A DNA stretch of 64,000 bases from Prorocentrum cordatum (GCA_963575745.1 CAUYUJ010017651.1:87001-151000); one strand, 5' to 3'. Positions 20,881 through 31,924 are shown, counted from the stretch's first letter. Notes: generated from the sequence alone by a model not told the origin. Made by a program: numbers and translations.

Positions 20881-22040
20881 GGGGGCCAAGGGGTCACCTG
20901 GGCATCGATAGGGGTGCTCTGCTAGGGTCACCTCTGGCAGCACCCTGTCGTGGGCAATCGAGCTCCGATCTGCGTCGCCAAAAACTCCCTCCTGTCTGCA
21001 CGCGCCTCGGAACGAGGCACCTTGTCCACCGTCGACAGATCACATTTCCACGCCCACCGACTGGGTGTTTGCGAATATGTGCGTGTTAGCACCGAGTCAC
21101 CACGATGCCGTTAAAGTTACGACCTGAAACAAGCCGCAATGGATAGGCCGATGACCCAAATCCCTGACGTCATGATTTGCTTATACCGTGAACCCCCAAA
21201 AGTCTCGATCCCTTCCCTGCGACCGGTTTTTCATTCAGAATCGATGTTTGACGGTCCCTGGACACGGCGAGGGCCCCTAGAGCCGAAAGTCCCCCAACAA
21301 AAAAAACAGTCATGAATTTTCGCGACGACAAGGGGTCTGGGTACATGGATCAGGCGAACCGGGCGATTCTACTCCGTCTGCAAATATTGGCCATCTTAGG
21401 CAAGGTCTGCGCTTGTTGCTGAGCCAGAGCCACTCGGACCGCGGCTCGATGCAGATGTCCTGCGCTCACGAGCATGCTTGGCACCCCGCCACTCTCTGAA
21501 TGTAACACTCCTCCCTTCAGTATGTGTTTCCTCTTACTCGCCCTATTCTCACAGGTGCGGCACTGAACCCAGCCCTCTGGGCCATGTGGCCTGCGGTAGA
21601 CCCCCGAAGCTCCTTTCCTAAGTCCCAGAAATTCCTCCGACCCCTCAGGGAGTTACCCTACCAGCTCTCCGGGTTCCCTCTTCGGCCCCTGCACAATGTA
21701 ATGCCCCCCCGAGTCCGCCTCGCATACAGAACGATCTCGACAAACAAACAATGCAAGAGCGTGTGCTTGGCCAGTTTGAACTTCCAAGACGTTTCAACAA
21801 AAGGGGGGACAACGTCCAGCAGATCGTCCCCTTATCCCTTAAGCGGCTCAAAGACGACCCGAGAGGCTTCTGTAAGGCTCTCAACAGTCAGAACTGCCCC
21901 CTACCGAAAGGCCTCAAGAAGCCCCCATTACACCTCCCAGGCGGCCTGAGAAGTCCCTGAGACGGCCCAGTTTGCCACCTCCACCCATATTCACCCTTAC
22001 CCTCCCTCCCTCCTGCCCCCACTAAACTCCACCTTCTCCA
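20881..22040. other. No supported gene
   Basis: Apparently unique sequence with no domain, tandem repeat or palindrome that I can recognise in either strand. It ends in a C/T-rich lead-in to the (ATC)n tract. Confidence 0.45.
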
Positions 22041-22041
22041 C

Positions 22042-22053
22042 AATCATAATCAC

Positions 22054-22141
<88 letters not shown>

Positions 22142-22155
22142 GTTATCATCATCAA
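22042..22155 (+). repeat. (ATC)n microsatellite
   Basis: More than 30 ATC units, ending in ATCAACAACAACAAG, which leads directly into the conserved right-flank sequence of the microsatellite-cored element. Confidence 0.95.
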
Positions 22156-22330
22156 CAACAACAAGTTTAAGACTGTTCCGTCTTATCTGCTCGCGGGCCA
22201 TTCAACACGTATACCCGAAACCCTCGATGCCCGCCATCTTCGTCTTCGATCGTACCCCTTTGGGGGTATCCTTCTTACCTGCAACGTGAATTTCGTGCAG
22301 CCCCTAACGCAGGGGAGGACAGGATGGATG
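22156..22330 (+). mobile_element. Microsatellite-cored element, right flank, copy A
   Basis: The ~120-bp sequence starting AAGTTTAAGACTG and containing TTATCTGCTCGCGGGCCATT, then AACCCTCGATGCCCGCC, CTTCGTCTTCGATCG and TACCCCTTTGGGGGTA, recurs at 25880, 32965 and 34605, always directly 3' of an ATC or AAC tract (or AACAACAGTAACAATC). ACCCCTTTGGGGGT is a small hairpin. Confidence 0.75.
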
Positions 22331-22520
22331 GAAGGAAGGGGCACGGGGGAAGGAGGAGGATAGAGGGGGGAAGGAGGAGGATAGAGCACGAGAGAGCGTA
22401 GCAGGCGGCAGGCTATGAGCAGAAAACACGTGGCAGAACCAGACGGGCCGATCGGGCGGGTAAACATTAACAGGCGGGTTGAAGGCGGACCCAAGCGGCC
22501 AGGTCGAGCAGGCGGGTTGC
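22331..22520. other. No supported gene; GGA-rich stretch
   Basis: A purine-rich GGAAGGAGGAGGATAGAG repeat near 22340-22390, then sequence with no recognised motif. Confidence 0.4.
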
Positions 22521-22904
22521 TGAAGCGTGCGTTCTGCATAAATCGCGAAAAAGTTTCGAACGATAGCGCGACTTACAAATAAATCGTGAGAAATCCACAG
22601 CATCATCGTGATTCCTGAGTGTCGAGGACGCGGCGTCTACATAAATTGCGAGGAGGTCCCACGCGAGAGCGCGATTCTTGCATACATTGTGAGGAAGTTC
22701 CGCGCGATAACGCGACTTGGAAATAAATCGTGGGGAAACATCAGGCGGGGGCCGTTGTTGTTGTTGTTGTGAACAGCGGGGCAAGAAACAGTTTGGTAAC
22801 ACATCACTTTCCCTTGTAAAACGCCCGGTGCCAGCCCCGGGAGGAGCAAAATGCAATGATTACCGGAAGAGGGGATCCACAATGATTACCTCTGAGGACT
22901 GAAA
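22521..22904 (+). mobile_element. Microsatellite-cored element, left flank, copy 1
   Basis: Diverged ~45-bp units (TAAATCGTGAGGAA... then GCGAGAGCGCGATTCTTG) lead to CAGGCGGGGGCCGTTGTTGT. After that come a core with ACTTTCCCTTGTAAAACGC, GCCAGCCCCGGGAGG and ATGATTACC, and then AAAGATCAACAACAACAAG. The same order is seen at 34050-34500 and 35825-36252. The GTTGTTGTTG on the left can pair with the CAACAACAAC array on the right. Confidence 0.7.
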
Positions 22905-22956
22905 GATCAACAACAACAAGAACAACAAAAACAACCACGACAACGACGACGACCAT

Positions 22957-23025
<69 letters not shown>

Positions 23026-23047
23026 CACGACGACGACGACGACGACG

Positions 23048-23078
<31 letters not shown>

Positions 23079-23150
23079 GAACAACAACCACAACCACAAC
23101 CACAACAACAACAGCAGCCGCAGCAGCAGCAACAACAACAAGGGAACAAA
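22905..23150 (+). repeat. (AAC)n / (GAC)n / (CAACCA) compound microsatellite
   Basis: AAC repeats with GAC and CAACCA blocks, following the left flank described above. No right-flank sequence of the element is seen after it. Confidence 0.95.
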
Positions 23151-23224
23151 GACACAAAAGACCTACGGCAATTTGAACCGAAACGATGCGAGCCGTTCGC
23201 ACGTTTCCGTAATAATATCTCCTA

Positions 23225-24870
23225 CGTACAAAAAATACTTAACCTTAGCACGGAATCGAGAATGAGGAATCCTTACTAAGGAATCCTTGAATAAGGAACC
23301 ATCTAATAAGGAACCCTTAGCAGTGAGTCCTTGATAAGAAATCCCACACGAAAAGACATGGAAAGGAACCCATTCGTAAAGAAGTCTTCGTTCGGAATCT
23401 TTAGTAAGGAGCCTTTTTGAACCAGGAATCCCGAAAAAAAGGAACCCATTAGTAAGGAATCCTGACTAAGGAATCATGAATCATAAATCCTGTGCAATGA
23501 ATCCATGATAATGACCTCGGCAATAAGGAATCCTGAAGGAGGGAAAACAAAACAAAAGAACGGTATAGGGAATCATTCGTAAGGAGACCTCCCTGAAGAA
23601 TCCTGCCTGAGGAAACCTCACCAAGGAATCCTTCCTAGAAAAAGGAACATTGAATAAAGTATCCGCAGCATGAACCCCTGAGTGGGCACGACTTTTTGCA
23701 AGGATTGTCCCCCAGGAATGATTGGCAAGAATCCTTATGTAAACAACTCTTAATCAGGGATACGTACTAAAAATCCTGAAGGGGCACTCATGTGTGTGAG
23801 GAATCCCCACGATGGTCCTTGGGAAGGCTGCCTGCATGAATGAGAAATCCTTAATACTGAATTTTTGGTACGAAACCCAGAACAAGGAATCCTCAATGAT
23901 GAATCCGCAGCAAGGAGCCCGCAAGAAAGAACCTTGAATGGAGATTCCTAGCTAAGTAATCCGTAGGTAAGCCCCGTTAGTAAGAAATCCTGAGCAGGGA
24001 ACCGTGCGTAAAAGATCAGCATTACAAAAAAACTTATGTTGCCAAGGAACCCTTGATAAAGAATTCCTTCGTAGGGAAGCGTTAATAGAGAATTCGGAAA
24101 AGGGAACCATTAGTAAAGAAACCTGACTAAAGAATCCTTAATGCTAAACCTTTCCTAATAAATCCACGGCAAAGAATCCGCAATAAGGATTCCTGCATAA
24201 GGGATCATGGGTAAGGAGTCCTGAAAAATCATGGATAAGGAATCGGTAGTAAAGAATCCTTAGTAAGGGCTCCTGAACGAGGAATCCTTCGTAGGCAATG
24301 CCTGGTGAGGAATCCTTACTACGGAGTCATCCACGGTAAGGGGCCCCAAAGTAAGGGCTCATTGAAAATAAAGAAACTTGTTTGTCGGGGATCCTGAGTA
24401 GAGAGCCCTTACTAAGGAATCGTTGATAAAGAGTCCTGAATGAAGAAAATGTACCTAAGGAACAATCCTCCGTGCAGAACCCTTATTAAGGAATCCGTAT
24501 TCATGGATCATTATAAAGAACCCTTCGGATGCAATCCTTACTTGGGAATCCTGAATGGGGAACCCTTCGAAAGGAATCCTTGCAACGACATCTTCAGTAA
24601 GAACCAAATCCTTAATAAGAAGCCCTTAGAAAGGACTACTCTGAATAAAAAATCCTTAATCAGGAGTCTTCGAAAGGAACACTTGTTGTAAGGGGTCCTT
24701 GACCAGGAGCATTGAATGAGGGATCCGTACTGGAGGTTTTTTCATGAGGAACCCTTCATGGGGCACTTAGTAAGGATTCATGGGTGGAAAACCCTAAATA
24801 AGGTATCTTGAAAAAGGGATCATTATCAAAGAATCCTTCATAAGGAGTCCTTAGTAAGGGGCCCGGGGCT
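23225..24870 (+). repeat. AAGGAATCCTT-type degenerate satellite, array 2
   Basis: About 1.65 kb of diverged ~15-bp units of the kind AAGGAATCCTTAGT, the same palindromic family as 10130-12240. Units vary in spacing, and I see no higher-order period. No gene. Confidence 0.9.
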
Positions 24871-24984
24871 GGGGGCCAACACTCACACAGTCAGCATAGC
24901 GTTCTCTCATGGCACGGGGCCCCTTACTCGTGGAATAGAATGTGACAGGGACACCTCGCCTGCTCCTTCTCCCCGCTCGGCGAC

Positions 24985-25115
24985 CGCGGAAGATCCAAGT
25001 ATGACGGACGAGGCGGGGCCAAGGATCGCGGAAGATAGAAACACGATGGGGGGAGTGGGCCCGAACGAAGCGACAACGGAAGATAAAATAATTAGAATGC
25101 CGTGAGCGAACGCGC
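24985..25115 (+). repeat. ~44-bp tandem repeat, three diverged units
   Basis: GCGGAAGATCCAAGTATGAC, GCGGAAGATAGAAACACGAT and ACGGAAGATAAAATAATTAG are spaced about 44-45 bp apart. The rest of 24871-25220 shows nothing recognisable. Confidence 0.6.
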
Positions 25116-25229
25116 GCACAGTCATTGCGCATCGGAGCCATCATGGGGCTCGATTCGGCCCTCGTGGAGCCCCAAGCGAGTCCCAACACGGCTCCTCTGC
25201 GATAACGCAAAATCAGACGATCTTCGAAA

Positions 25230-25765
25230 CATTTTGATTCCCAAGGAACCACAAACATTCCGCAAACCTTTGTGATTCCGAGGGAACCACAAACATTTCG
25301 CAAATCCTTCTGATTCTCGAGGAATGACAAAGATTCAAAGAATCAAAGATTCCCAGCGCGGCCCTTCGCGGTAATCGCTGTGACAGCCCCGCTTGCGGTC
25401 ACGAAGATTGCCACGGAAAGCCGCGCTGGGGATCATTGAATATGTGCGACCCCCAGGGCACCACAAAGATTTGCGAAATGTATGCGGTTCACTGGTTTCC
25501 ACAAGGATTTCAAGATTCCCAGCGCGGATCTTCGCGGCAGTTTTTGTGACGGCCCCGCGTGTGATCACAAGGTTGTCGCGAAAAGCCGCGCTGGGAATCG
25601 TTAGGTGTTTGTGATTCCTAGGGAACCACAACGATTGGCGAAAAGTTTACAATCCCCTGGGAATCACAGAGATTCGACGATCCCACTGCCACCTTTGTGA
25701 TCGCAAACCCGGCCGTCGCCAAAATGACGACGAAGAGCCGCGATGGGAGCGTTTGAATGCTTGTG
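25230..25765 (+). repeat. ~165-bp tandem repeat with an internal hairpin
   Basis: Three units. In each, GATTCCCAGCGCGG and its complement CCGCGCTGGGGATC or CCGCGCTGGGAATC stand ~75 bases apart (25346-25438; 25515-25601; a diverged third at 25678-25750), enclosing GTGAC-GCCCCGC-T-GTCAC-type inner arms. Between hairpins is a shared GGAACCACAAAGATT spacer, also repeated at 25247 and 25280. The first two starts are ~168 bp apart. Confidence 0.75.
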
Positions 25766-25874
25766 ATTCTCTCGGCGGCCCAACACCCCTTCAATCTGCA
25801 CAGTTCGCCACGGACGGTTTCAAGTCGATCGTTTTCCAGAAACTGCCTGGGAACACATAGGTCCCCAGTCTACT
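25766..25874. other. Short unassigned spacer
   Basis: I see nothing recognisable between the hairpin repeat and the right-flank copy that follows. Confidence 0.3.
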
Positions 25875-26075
25875 TGTTGCCAACAACAGTAACAATCATT
25901 TCAAGACTGATCGCTTTCATCTGCTTGCGGGCCACTCAACGAGTACATCCCAACCCGTTGATACCCCCCTTTTTCGTTTTCGATCGAACCCGCTCGGGGG
26001 TAAATATCTCCTCTACCTGCAACGCCTATCCCGCGCAGCCCCTGAGACAAGGGAACACACGACGGACGGAATGGG
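25875..26075 (+). mobile_element. Microsatellite-cored element, right flank, copy B
   Basis: The most diverged right flank: AACAACAGTAACAATCATTTC then AAGACTGATCGC, CATCTGCTTGCGGGCCACTC, TTCGATCGAACCC and CTCGGGGGTA, continuing into CTGCAACG and CGCAGCCCCTGA, which copy A also shares (CTGCAACGTG, GCAGCCCCTAACGCAGGG). Copies A and B therefore share ~170 bp rather than 120. Confidence 0.7.
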
Positions 26076-26540
26076 CAGGGGGGCGGGGGCACGGGTTTGC
26101 CGAAATGCGCGCCGAATCTGATCTCGACGCGACAATAATCTGAGACTGAGGGTCCGTGAACCCGTTGTCGTTATTCTCTTGCCCAAGCGCGAGGCTGCGT
26201 CAGTCTCTCATAGCCACAGGCCAGCATGCGCAGCGCGTCTCCAAACAGCCTCGCGTAAAACAAATGTGTTTGTGGACTCCAGAAGCAAGCTATGTGGAGC
26301 TCGAAAGGCTAGGGCACCGCCCAAAAGGCGGCGCAAAGGGCCCCTGGAACCAGTGGCCAAGAGCAGCAGCAGTTGAAATGGAAATCGGCTCACCAGAAAC
26401 ACGTTTCACACAGGAGGTTTCACACGTGCTGCTTCTAGTCCGCGAAGGACCTCGGGATGAACAGAAAATCACCGCTGCGAAAATGGCGCGTCACTCCTGT
26501 AACTCGCGCCGTCTTCCGCAGACTGCGTCAGCCAAGCGGT
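26076..26540. other. No supported gene
   Basis: A plus-strand frame is open here, but its sequence matches nothing I know and it runs straight into the ACAT tract. Confidence 0.4.
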
Positions 26541-27665
26541 CTGTACAAATATACAAATACATAGACATAGATTTAGGCGTCGAAAAAGCAAAGGTATATA
26601 CACCTACATCTACGTATACATATACATGTCAAAATGTGCATATACGTCTACACCTACATATACATAGACATATGCATATACAAATACATCGATATATACA
26701 TATATGTATATATAAATTTCTACACATACGCATACATATACATATACATATACATGCACTGATACATATACATATGCGTATACATATACATACAGATATA
26801 CATAGGAATATCCATATACGTATACATGTACGTAGACATCTACACATACATATCCATAGACATACACATACACATATGTGTACATATCATACATGCACAT
26901 GTGCATGTACACATACACAGTGGCATGTACGTGTACACATACATAAACAATTCATAATACATATGCATACACTTTTACACCGAATCATGCATATACACAT
27001 ACACACATATACATGTACATATACACATGCATATTTAGGTACACATACACATACGTATACATGACATCTGTACATACATGTGCACATATGCATACACATA
27101 CTTTTTTGGTCGGCGGCCGCGACGACGGTCCGGCGGCAACAGGCGTGTCCGGGACGACGGAACAGGCAAATTCCACACAAGGCGTGCGGCGCACGTGCAC
27201 TGAGCAAAATGCTCCACATTCGAGCAGAGACGCACCTAGGCGCCGCCCGGTCCAAAAGAACGAGCGCATGCATACACATACGCGTACGCACATGCAATTA
27301 CGAATGCATATACATGTACGTACAATATACATTTGCATGTCCATACACAATCGTACATACACACAAAAATGTACATATACCTATGCGAAAACATAAACAT
27401 AAACATAAACATAATCGTAAACACAGACATGTACATGTACATACGCATACACCTGTACATATGCACATATAGATATACACACATATACATAGACATGTAC
27501 GTAAACGTGTACATGTACATATACACATCAATTAACATAAACATTGGATTGGAATTACACATAAACATATACATAAACACATTCAGATGCACATACATAA
27601 ACATATGCAGATGCGTCTACACAAATACATACACATGTACAATTTAATACAGAACTGCATATCTA
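26541..27665 (+). repeat. Long cryptic (ACAT/ATAC)n tract
   Basis: More than 1 kb of TACATA/CACATA-type interrupted tetranucleotide repeat, continuing more weakly to 27885 and split by the SINE-like element at 27102-27267. Long open frames over it are translations of the repeat. Confidence 0.9.
27102..27267 (-). mobile_element. SINE-like retroposon with 14-bp target-site duplication
   Basis: A 166-bp GC-rich element interrupts an AT-rich tetranucleotide tract. The same 14 bases, ATGCATACACATAC, stand immediately before (27088-27101) and after it (27268-27281). On the minus strand it ends in AAAAAA next to the duplication, as expected of a target-primed retroposed RNA. Copies 2 and 3 lie at 13562 and 15584. 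On the minus strand it contains GGAGCATTTTGCTCAG, a small stem-loop. I see no convincing tRNA A box, so its parent RNA is unknown. Confidence 0.75.
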
Positions 27666-27885
27666 TGAATGTATAAAGTTAAACCAGATAAAGATAAGTA
27701 TATGTGTACATGCACATCTAATGATATAAATCTACATATACAGAGCATCTACACATGCAAACACATACACATACACAAACATAAATACAACACACACACA
27801 TGCACATGCACGTCCATACATACACTGCATATCACCAGATAAAGATAAGTATATACATGCACATCTAATGAGAGATGATGCACAT

Positions 27886-27888
27886 GCA

Positions 27889-27923
<35 letters not shown>
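27886..27923 (+). repeat. (GA)n microsatellite
   Basis: About 18 GA units abutting the inverted-repeat element. Confidence 0.95.
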
Positions 27924-27926
<3 letters not shown>

Positions 27927-29164
27927 TGATCCACCGCCGCTTTACTGTGGAAAATTGCCAACCTTTTCCTCCGGAACCCGGGGGTCGCCCCCCCCCCCCT
28001 CCGAAAATCCCCCCCCCCTGCTGGAACCCCTCCCCCCCCCCCACCCCTTCCCCCGGCAAAACCCCCCCCCTCCCCTAACCCCCCCCCCCCCCCCCCCCCC
28101 TCCCGCTCGAAAACCGGGGGGGGTCACTACCGGTTCGAACCCCTCCCCCCCCCCCCCCACTCCGGATCCGGAAAACCGGGAGGGGGTCACTACCGGTTCG
28201 AACCCCTCCCCCCCCCCCCCCCTACCCTTCGGATCCGGAAAACCGGAGGGGGTCACTACCGGTTCGAACCCCCCCCCCCCCCCCTCTGCTCACCGCCAGC
28301 AAACGACTCCCGGTCCCCACCACCGTCCGCATCACATCCCCCACTGGTGTTCCCAGCACCACTGTCCTCACCACCACTGTCCCCACTGGTTCCACCACCG
28401 CCCCTACTGTCCCCACCAGTGGCCCCACCACTGTCGCACTGTCCCCGCTGTCCCCAGAACTGTTCCCACCACGGTTCCACTCTCCCCACTGTCTCCACGG
28501 CCCCAACCACTGCCCGACTATCCCCACTGTCCCCACTGTCCCACTGACTCCTCCGCTGTCCCACTGAGCTGTCCCACTGTTCCCACCACTGTCCCCACTG
28601 TCCCCACCACTGTCCCCACTGTACCTTTGTCCCATTGTCCCACCGCCGTCCTCGCCACCGCCTTCACCACTGTCCCCACCACCATTGTACCCTCCACTGT
28701 CCCACTGTTTCCACCTCATTCCCATTGTCCCCACACCACTGTCCCCACCACCACCGTCACCACCACTGTCCACTGTCCCCCCCTGTTCCCACCATTGTCC
28801 CCACCACTGTCCCCACCACTACCGTCCCCACCACTGTCCCACTGTCCCACTGTCCCCACCACTGTCCCGCTATCCCCTCACCACTGTCCCCACCAACACC
28901 GTCCCCACCACTGTCCGCACCCCCACTCGGTTTTCGAGGGGGGGGGGGGTTCGAACCGGTAGTGACCCCCCCCGGTTTTTTCGAGGGGGGGGGGGGTTCG
29001 AACCGGTAGTGACCCCCCCCCCTTTTCATGATGAGCTGGGGGGGGGGGGGAGGGGTTCGAACCGGTAGTGACCCCCCCCGGTTTTCCGGAGGGGGGGGGG
29101 GGGGAGGGGTTCGAACGGGTAGTGACCCCCCCCGGTTTTCCGCCAGCAGCGGTAGAACACGCTC

Positions 29165-29165
<1 letters not shown>
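27922..29165. mobile_element. C/G-rich inverted-repeat element
   Basis: The ends are imperfect inverted repeats: GAGCGTGATCCACCGCCGCT on the left, and AGCAGCGGTAGAACACGCTC closing the right, each next to GGAAAA/TTTTCC. Inside, units with poly-C, GGTCACTACCGGTTCGAACC and a GGATCCGGAAAACCGG tail are repeated on the left (28100-28275). Their reverse complements GGTTCGAACCGGTAGTGACC are repeated on the right (28946-29125). The centre (28300-28915) is a CCACTGTCC/CCCCACTGT minisatellite. It lies between (GA)n and (TA)n tracts. Nothing in it looks coding. Confidence 0.65.

Positions 29166-29167
<2 letters not shown>

Positions 29168-29206
<39 letters not shown>
29168..29206 (+). repeat. (TA)n microsatellite
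   Basis: About 19 TA units immediately after the inverted-repeat element. Confidence 0.95.
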
Positions 29207-29209
<3 letters not shown>

Positions 29210-29459
29210 CACGCACGTATGCATACACATAGATCTTCATTAATACGCATACATACTGTTTTTTTGAGTCGCACGACTGACGCGTAAAAACTGCCCACGC
29301 ACCGCGCCAAGTCTCTGGTCGCAGCGCCCGCCGCCACATCATCGAGCCGGAGGTGCGTTACACAGCTCCTCGGACTCTGGCGCGCCACCGTCTGCCACGT
29401 CCGGCAATGATGTTCCGTTATTCCCAAACGCCGCCTTGATGAGTACGGCGAAGTCCCGC
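29207..29459. other. No supported gene
   Basis: A short stretch between the (TA)n tract and the helical open frame. I see nothing recognisable. Confidence 0.35.
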
Positions 29460-29860
29460 TTGTTCTCAAATCAGCCTGAGCCCCGTTCTTTCCGCTTCTT
29501 GCCGCCCAACTGCTCGCCGTCCTCGACCAGCGCCCAGCCCCGCGTCTCCACGCGCAGCTCGATGGCTCCGAACGCCGCCGCCTCGGCAAGGCATTCCGCC
29601 AGGCTGGCCCTCGAGTGGCACCGACGCACAATGAGGCCCATCTCGTTGACACACTTCTCGATGGCCATCAGCTCCAATGCCACCCTCTTCTCCGCAAGGC
29701 TCATCTGCACCTGATTCGCCAAGCAGTCGTAGATGTTCTTCGCGACCTCGCACAGGCATGCCTTGACCTCCTTCACTTCATCGAGAATCGGCTTCACCTC
29801 ACGCCCAACACGCGCCATCCCCGAAACCACATCGGAGACGACTCCACTCAGCTCGGCCCA
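29460..29860 (-). CDS. Hypothetical helical protein segment (possible exon)
   Basis: The minus-strand frame of ~130 residues beginning CDTWAELSGVVSDVVSG has the regular Leu/Val/Ile spacing and mixed charge of a helical or coiled-coil domain: GREVKPILDEVKEVKACLCE, QMSLAEKRVALELMAIEKCV and AAFGAIELRVETRGWALVED, ending in GGKKRKERGSG. I cannot name a family. Upstream it is closed by TGA codons of the (GAT)n tract, so if real it is an exon starting close to the microsatellite. It lies between the two glycosyltransferase-like exons on the same strand, so it is either inserted in that gene or belongs to another. Confidence 0.4.
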
Positions 29861-29865
29861 CGTGT

Positions 29866-30377
<512 letters not shown>

Positions 30378-30487
30378 CGAGTACGGGTTCTGCGTCAGCG
30401 CATCGTAGACGAAGGCGAAGGGCTTGACAGGCAGGGTGGTGTCCGAAATAAAGACGAACCTGGCCGACGCGAGGGGGAGCCACAGTT
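30378..30487 (-). CDS. Candidate exon: GT14/Branch-like glycosyltransferase, SDTTLP motif
   Basis: The 110-nt minus-strand exon encodes LWLPLASARFVFISDTTLPV followed by KPFAFVYDALTQNPYS. This fits the Branch domain (PF02485) core 'A..d..f.fvfiSe..lPl.pf..vy..L', part of the nucleotide-sugar binding fold of GT14 enzymes. It follows GTGTTCTTCTCCTATAG, a good pyrimidine tract with AG acceptor. After TACTCG the minus strand runs into GAGAGAGAGA; GA (or GG) would be the donor, and GA donors are known in dinoflagellates. The candidate continuation is at 20710-20800. A foldback element lies 34 bp upstream in the presumed preceding intron. The family call rests on motif recognition alone. Confidence 0.5.
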
Positions 30488-30520
30488 CTATAGGAGAAGA
30501 ACACAGGCAAGAACACAAAC

Positions 30521-30632
30521 TTTCGGAGGTCGGTGCAGACTTTTTGGATCGGCGCTGGGCCCCCCTCGCTGGCGCGTGAAACCCGCCAGGGGGGTCCATC
30601 GCCGATCCACGAAAACCGCGCGGACCCCCCAA
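30521..30632. mobile_element. Foldback (MITE-like) hairpin element, copy 1
   Basis: The arms are ~45 bp and reverse complementary: CAGACTTTTTGGATCGGCG (left) against CGCCGATCCACGAAAACCG (right), with CGGAGGTC/GGACCCCC outer and GGGCCCCCC/GGGGGGTCC inner pairs around a small loop near 30570-30588. Related sequences lie at 44341, 45004 and 46401. It sits in the presumed intron upstream of the glycosyltransferase-like exon. Confidence 0.7.
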
Positions 30633-30639
30633 AATTCAT

Positions 30640-31915
30640 GATGATTCCAAATTTTCTTCTGCGGTTCTGACGCACACGCTAACACGGATTAGGGATCCGT
30701 GGGTCTGGCGCGTGAAGCATGGCGTCAGTGCCGCCAAATTTGGCAACGGAGCGCGCCGAGTTGGCATGAAAACAAGACCCGTCGCTGATCCACTCGACTT
30801 GATCGATGTTCGCGGTTCCTCGACAATATCGGCCACGCGCATTGGGGGGTAGGGGGAGGGGGGAAAGCTTCTTAGCAGCACCCTGCTTCTTGGAAGGCGC
30901 GGGTCTCATCTGTAGATGTAGAGCAGGCGCCTTCTGAGGAGCAGCCTTCTTCCAAGAAGCCGTCCCCCCTCCACTCTGCCCCCCTTTGCGCGTGGCCGAC
31001 ATTCGACCAGAGCCAACGAGCTGCGGCGGGTGCCCCCGACCAGCTCGTGAGCCCGGGCCGCGCTGCCCCCGGCGGCGGGTGGCCACGGCATCGACACGAC
31101 CGCCATGTCCAGCCAGACCGCCATGCTCCTCATCATCCTCCTCCTCAGACGTTCGTGTTCATCGCTCCGACGGGTGCCACAGCAACATCGCGGATCAAAA
31201 GGTCGCCAAGCAAGCCGGGAGCACTGCACAGGCCTGCCTGCAGTAGGCAAACTCGTGCTGTGAGCTGTGGCCTGGACCACCATTCGGCAATGCAGCAGCG
31301 ACAGGAAGCACAGAGGGAGGAGAAGGGAGGAAGGACGAGCGTGAGGGAGGGGGAGGAGAAGCGAGGAGGGAGAGTGTTCATCCTTCTCACTGTCGTCATC
31401 ATGATACTCACAACTCACAAGTACCACCATCACCACCACCGTCATGCTCCCCTTCGTCCTCTACTGCCGCCTCGCCGTCGGCGGAAGACCCCCCCGGCAG
31501 CCTCGCTCCAGGATGGGAGGCCGAGGCACCCAAGGCCACGCCCCCGGGGCCAGGAAGGGGCAGCAGCCTGGGGGTGCGGGAAGGGGGGAGGTCTCGGGGA
31601 CTCTGGGATTCTGCGACTCCAGAACTCCCCTGAGATCTGACGTTGCCCAAACAACTCAGCACCATGAAAAATCGCGACGGGAGCCCCAGACCACCATCTT
31701 TCAGCGTCGTTTTTCAAGCCAGATCGTTCCGTGGGGGTCCCGGGGCCCGAAATCGGGCGAAAACGCCCGTTGTGAAAAAATTACAACGCCAGTATCTCAG
31801 AGTCTGGGACTCTAGGATTCTAGAACTCTGGGGCTCTGAGAATTCTGGGTCCTCCTCGCGCGCACGCCCACGCATCGGGGGCACGAGGCATGCGCAGAAG
31901 AGAAGAGGGCCACTG
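30640..31915. other. No supported gene
   Basis: GC-rich sequence with long but unconvincing frames, including a Lys/Ala-rich minus-strand one at 30640-31086 with no family match. The stretch 31585-31840 is rich in GGACTCTGGGATTCT-like short repeats (CTCTGGG, TCTAGGATTCTAGAACTCT). Confidence 0.4.
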
Positions 31916-31924
31916 CCCACAACG

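Noticed and set aside
28120-28270. tRNA gene or tRNA pseudogene suggested by GGTTCGAACC
   Set aside because: There is no A box, acceptor stem or anticodon arm at suitable distances. The decamer is palindromic and embedded in homopolymer C.
27868-28962. 364-codon Pro/His/Thr-rich plus-strand frame
   Set aside because: It is the translation of poly-C and the CCACTGTCC minisatellite inside the inverted-repeat element.
30640-31086. Lys/Ala-rich minus-strand frame as a histone-like or DVNP-type protein
   Set aside because: The basic patch is short and the composition irregular, with no recognisable motif. A GC-rich chance frame is the simpler explanation.
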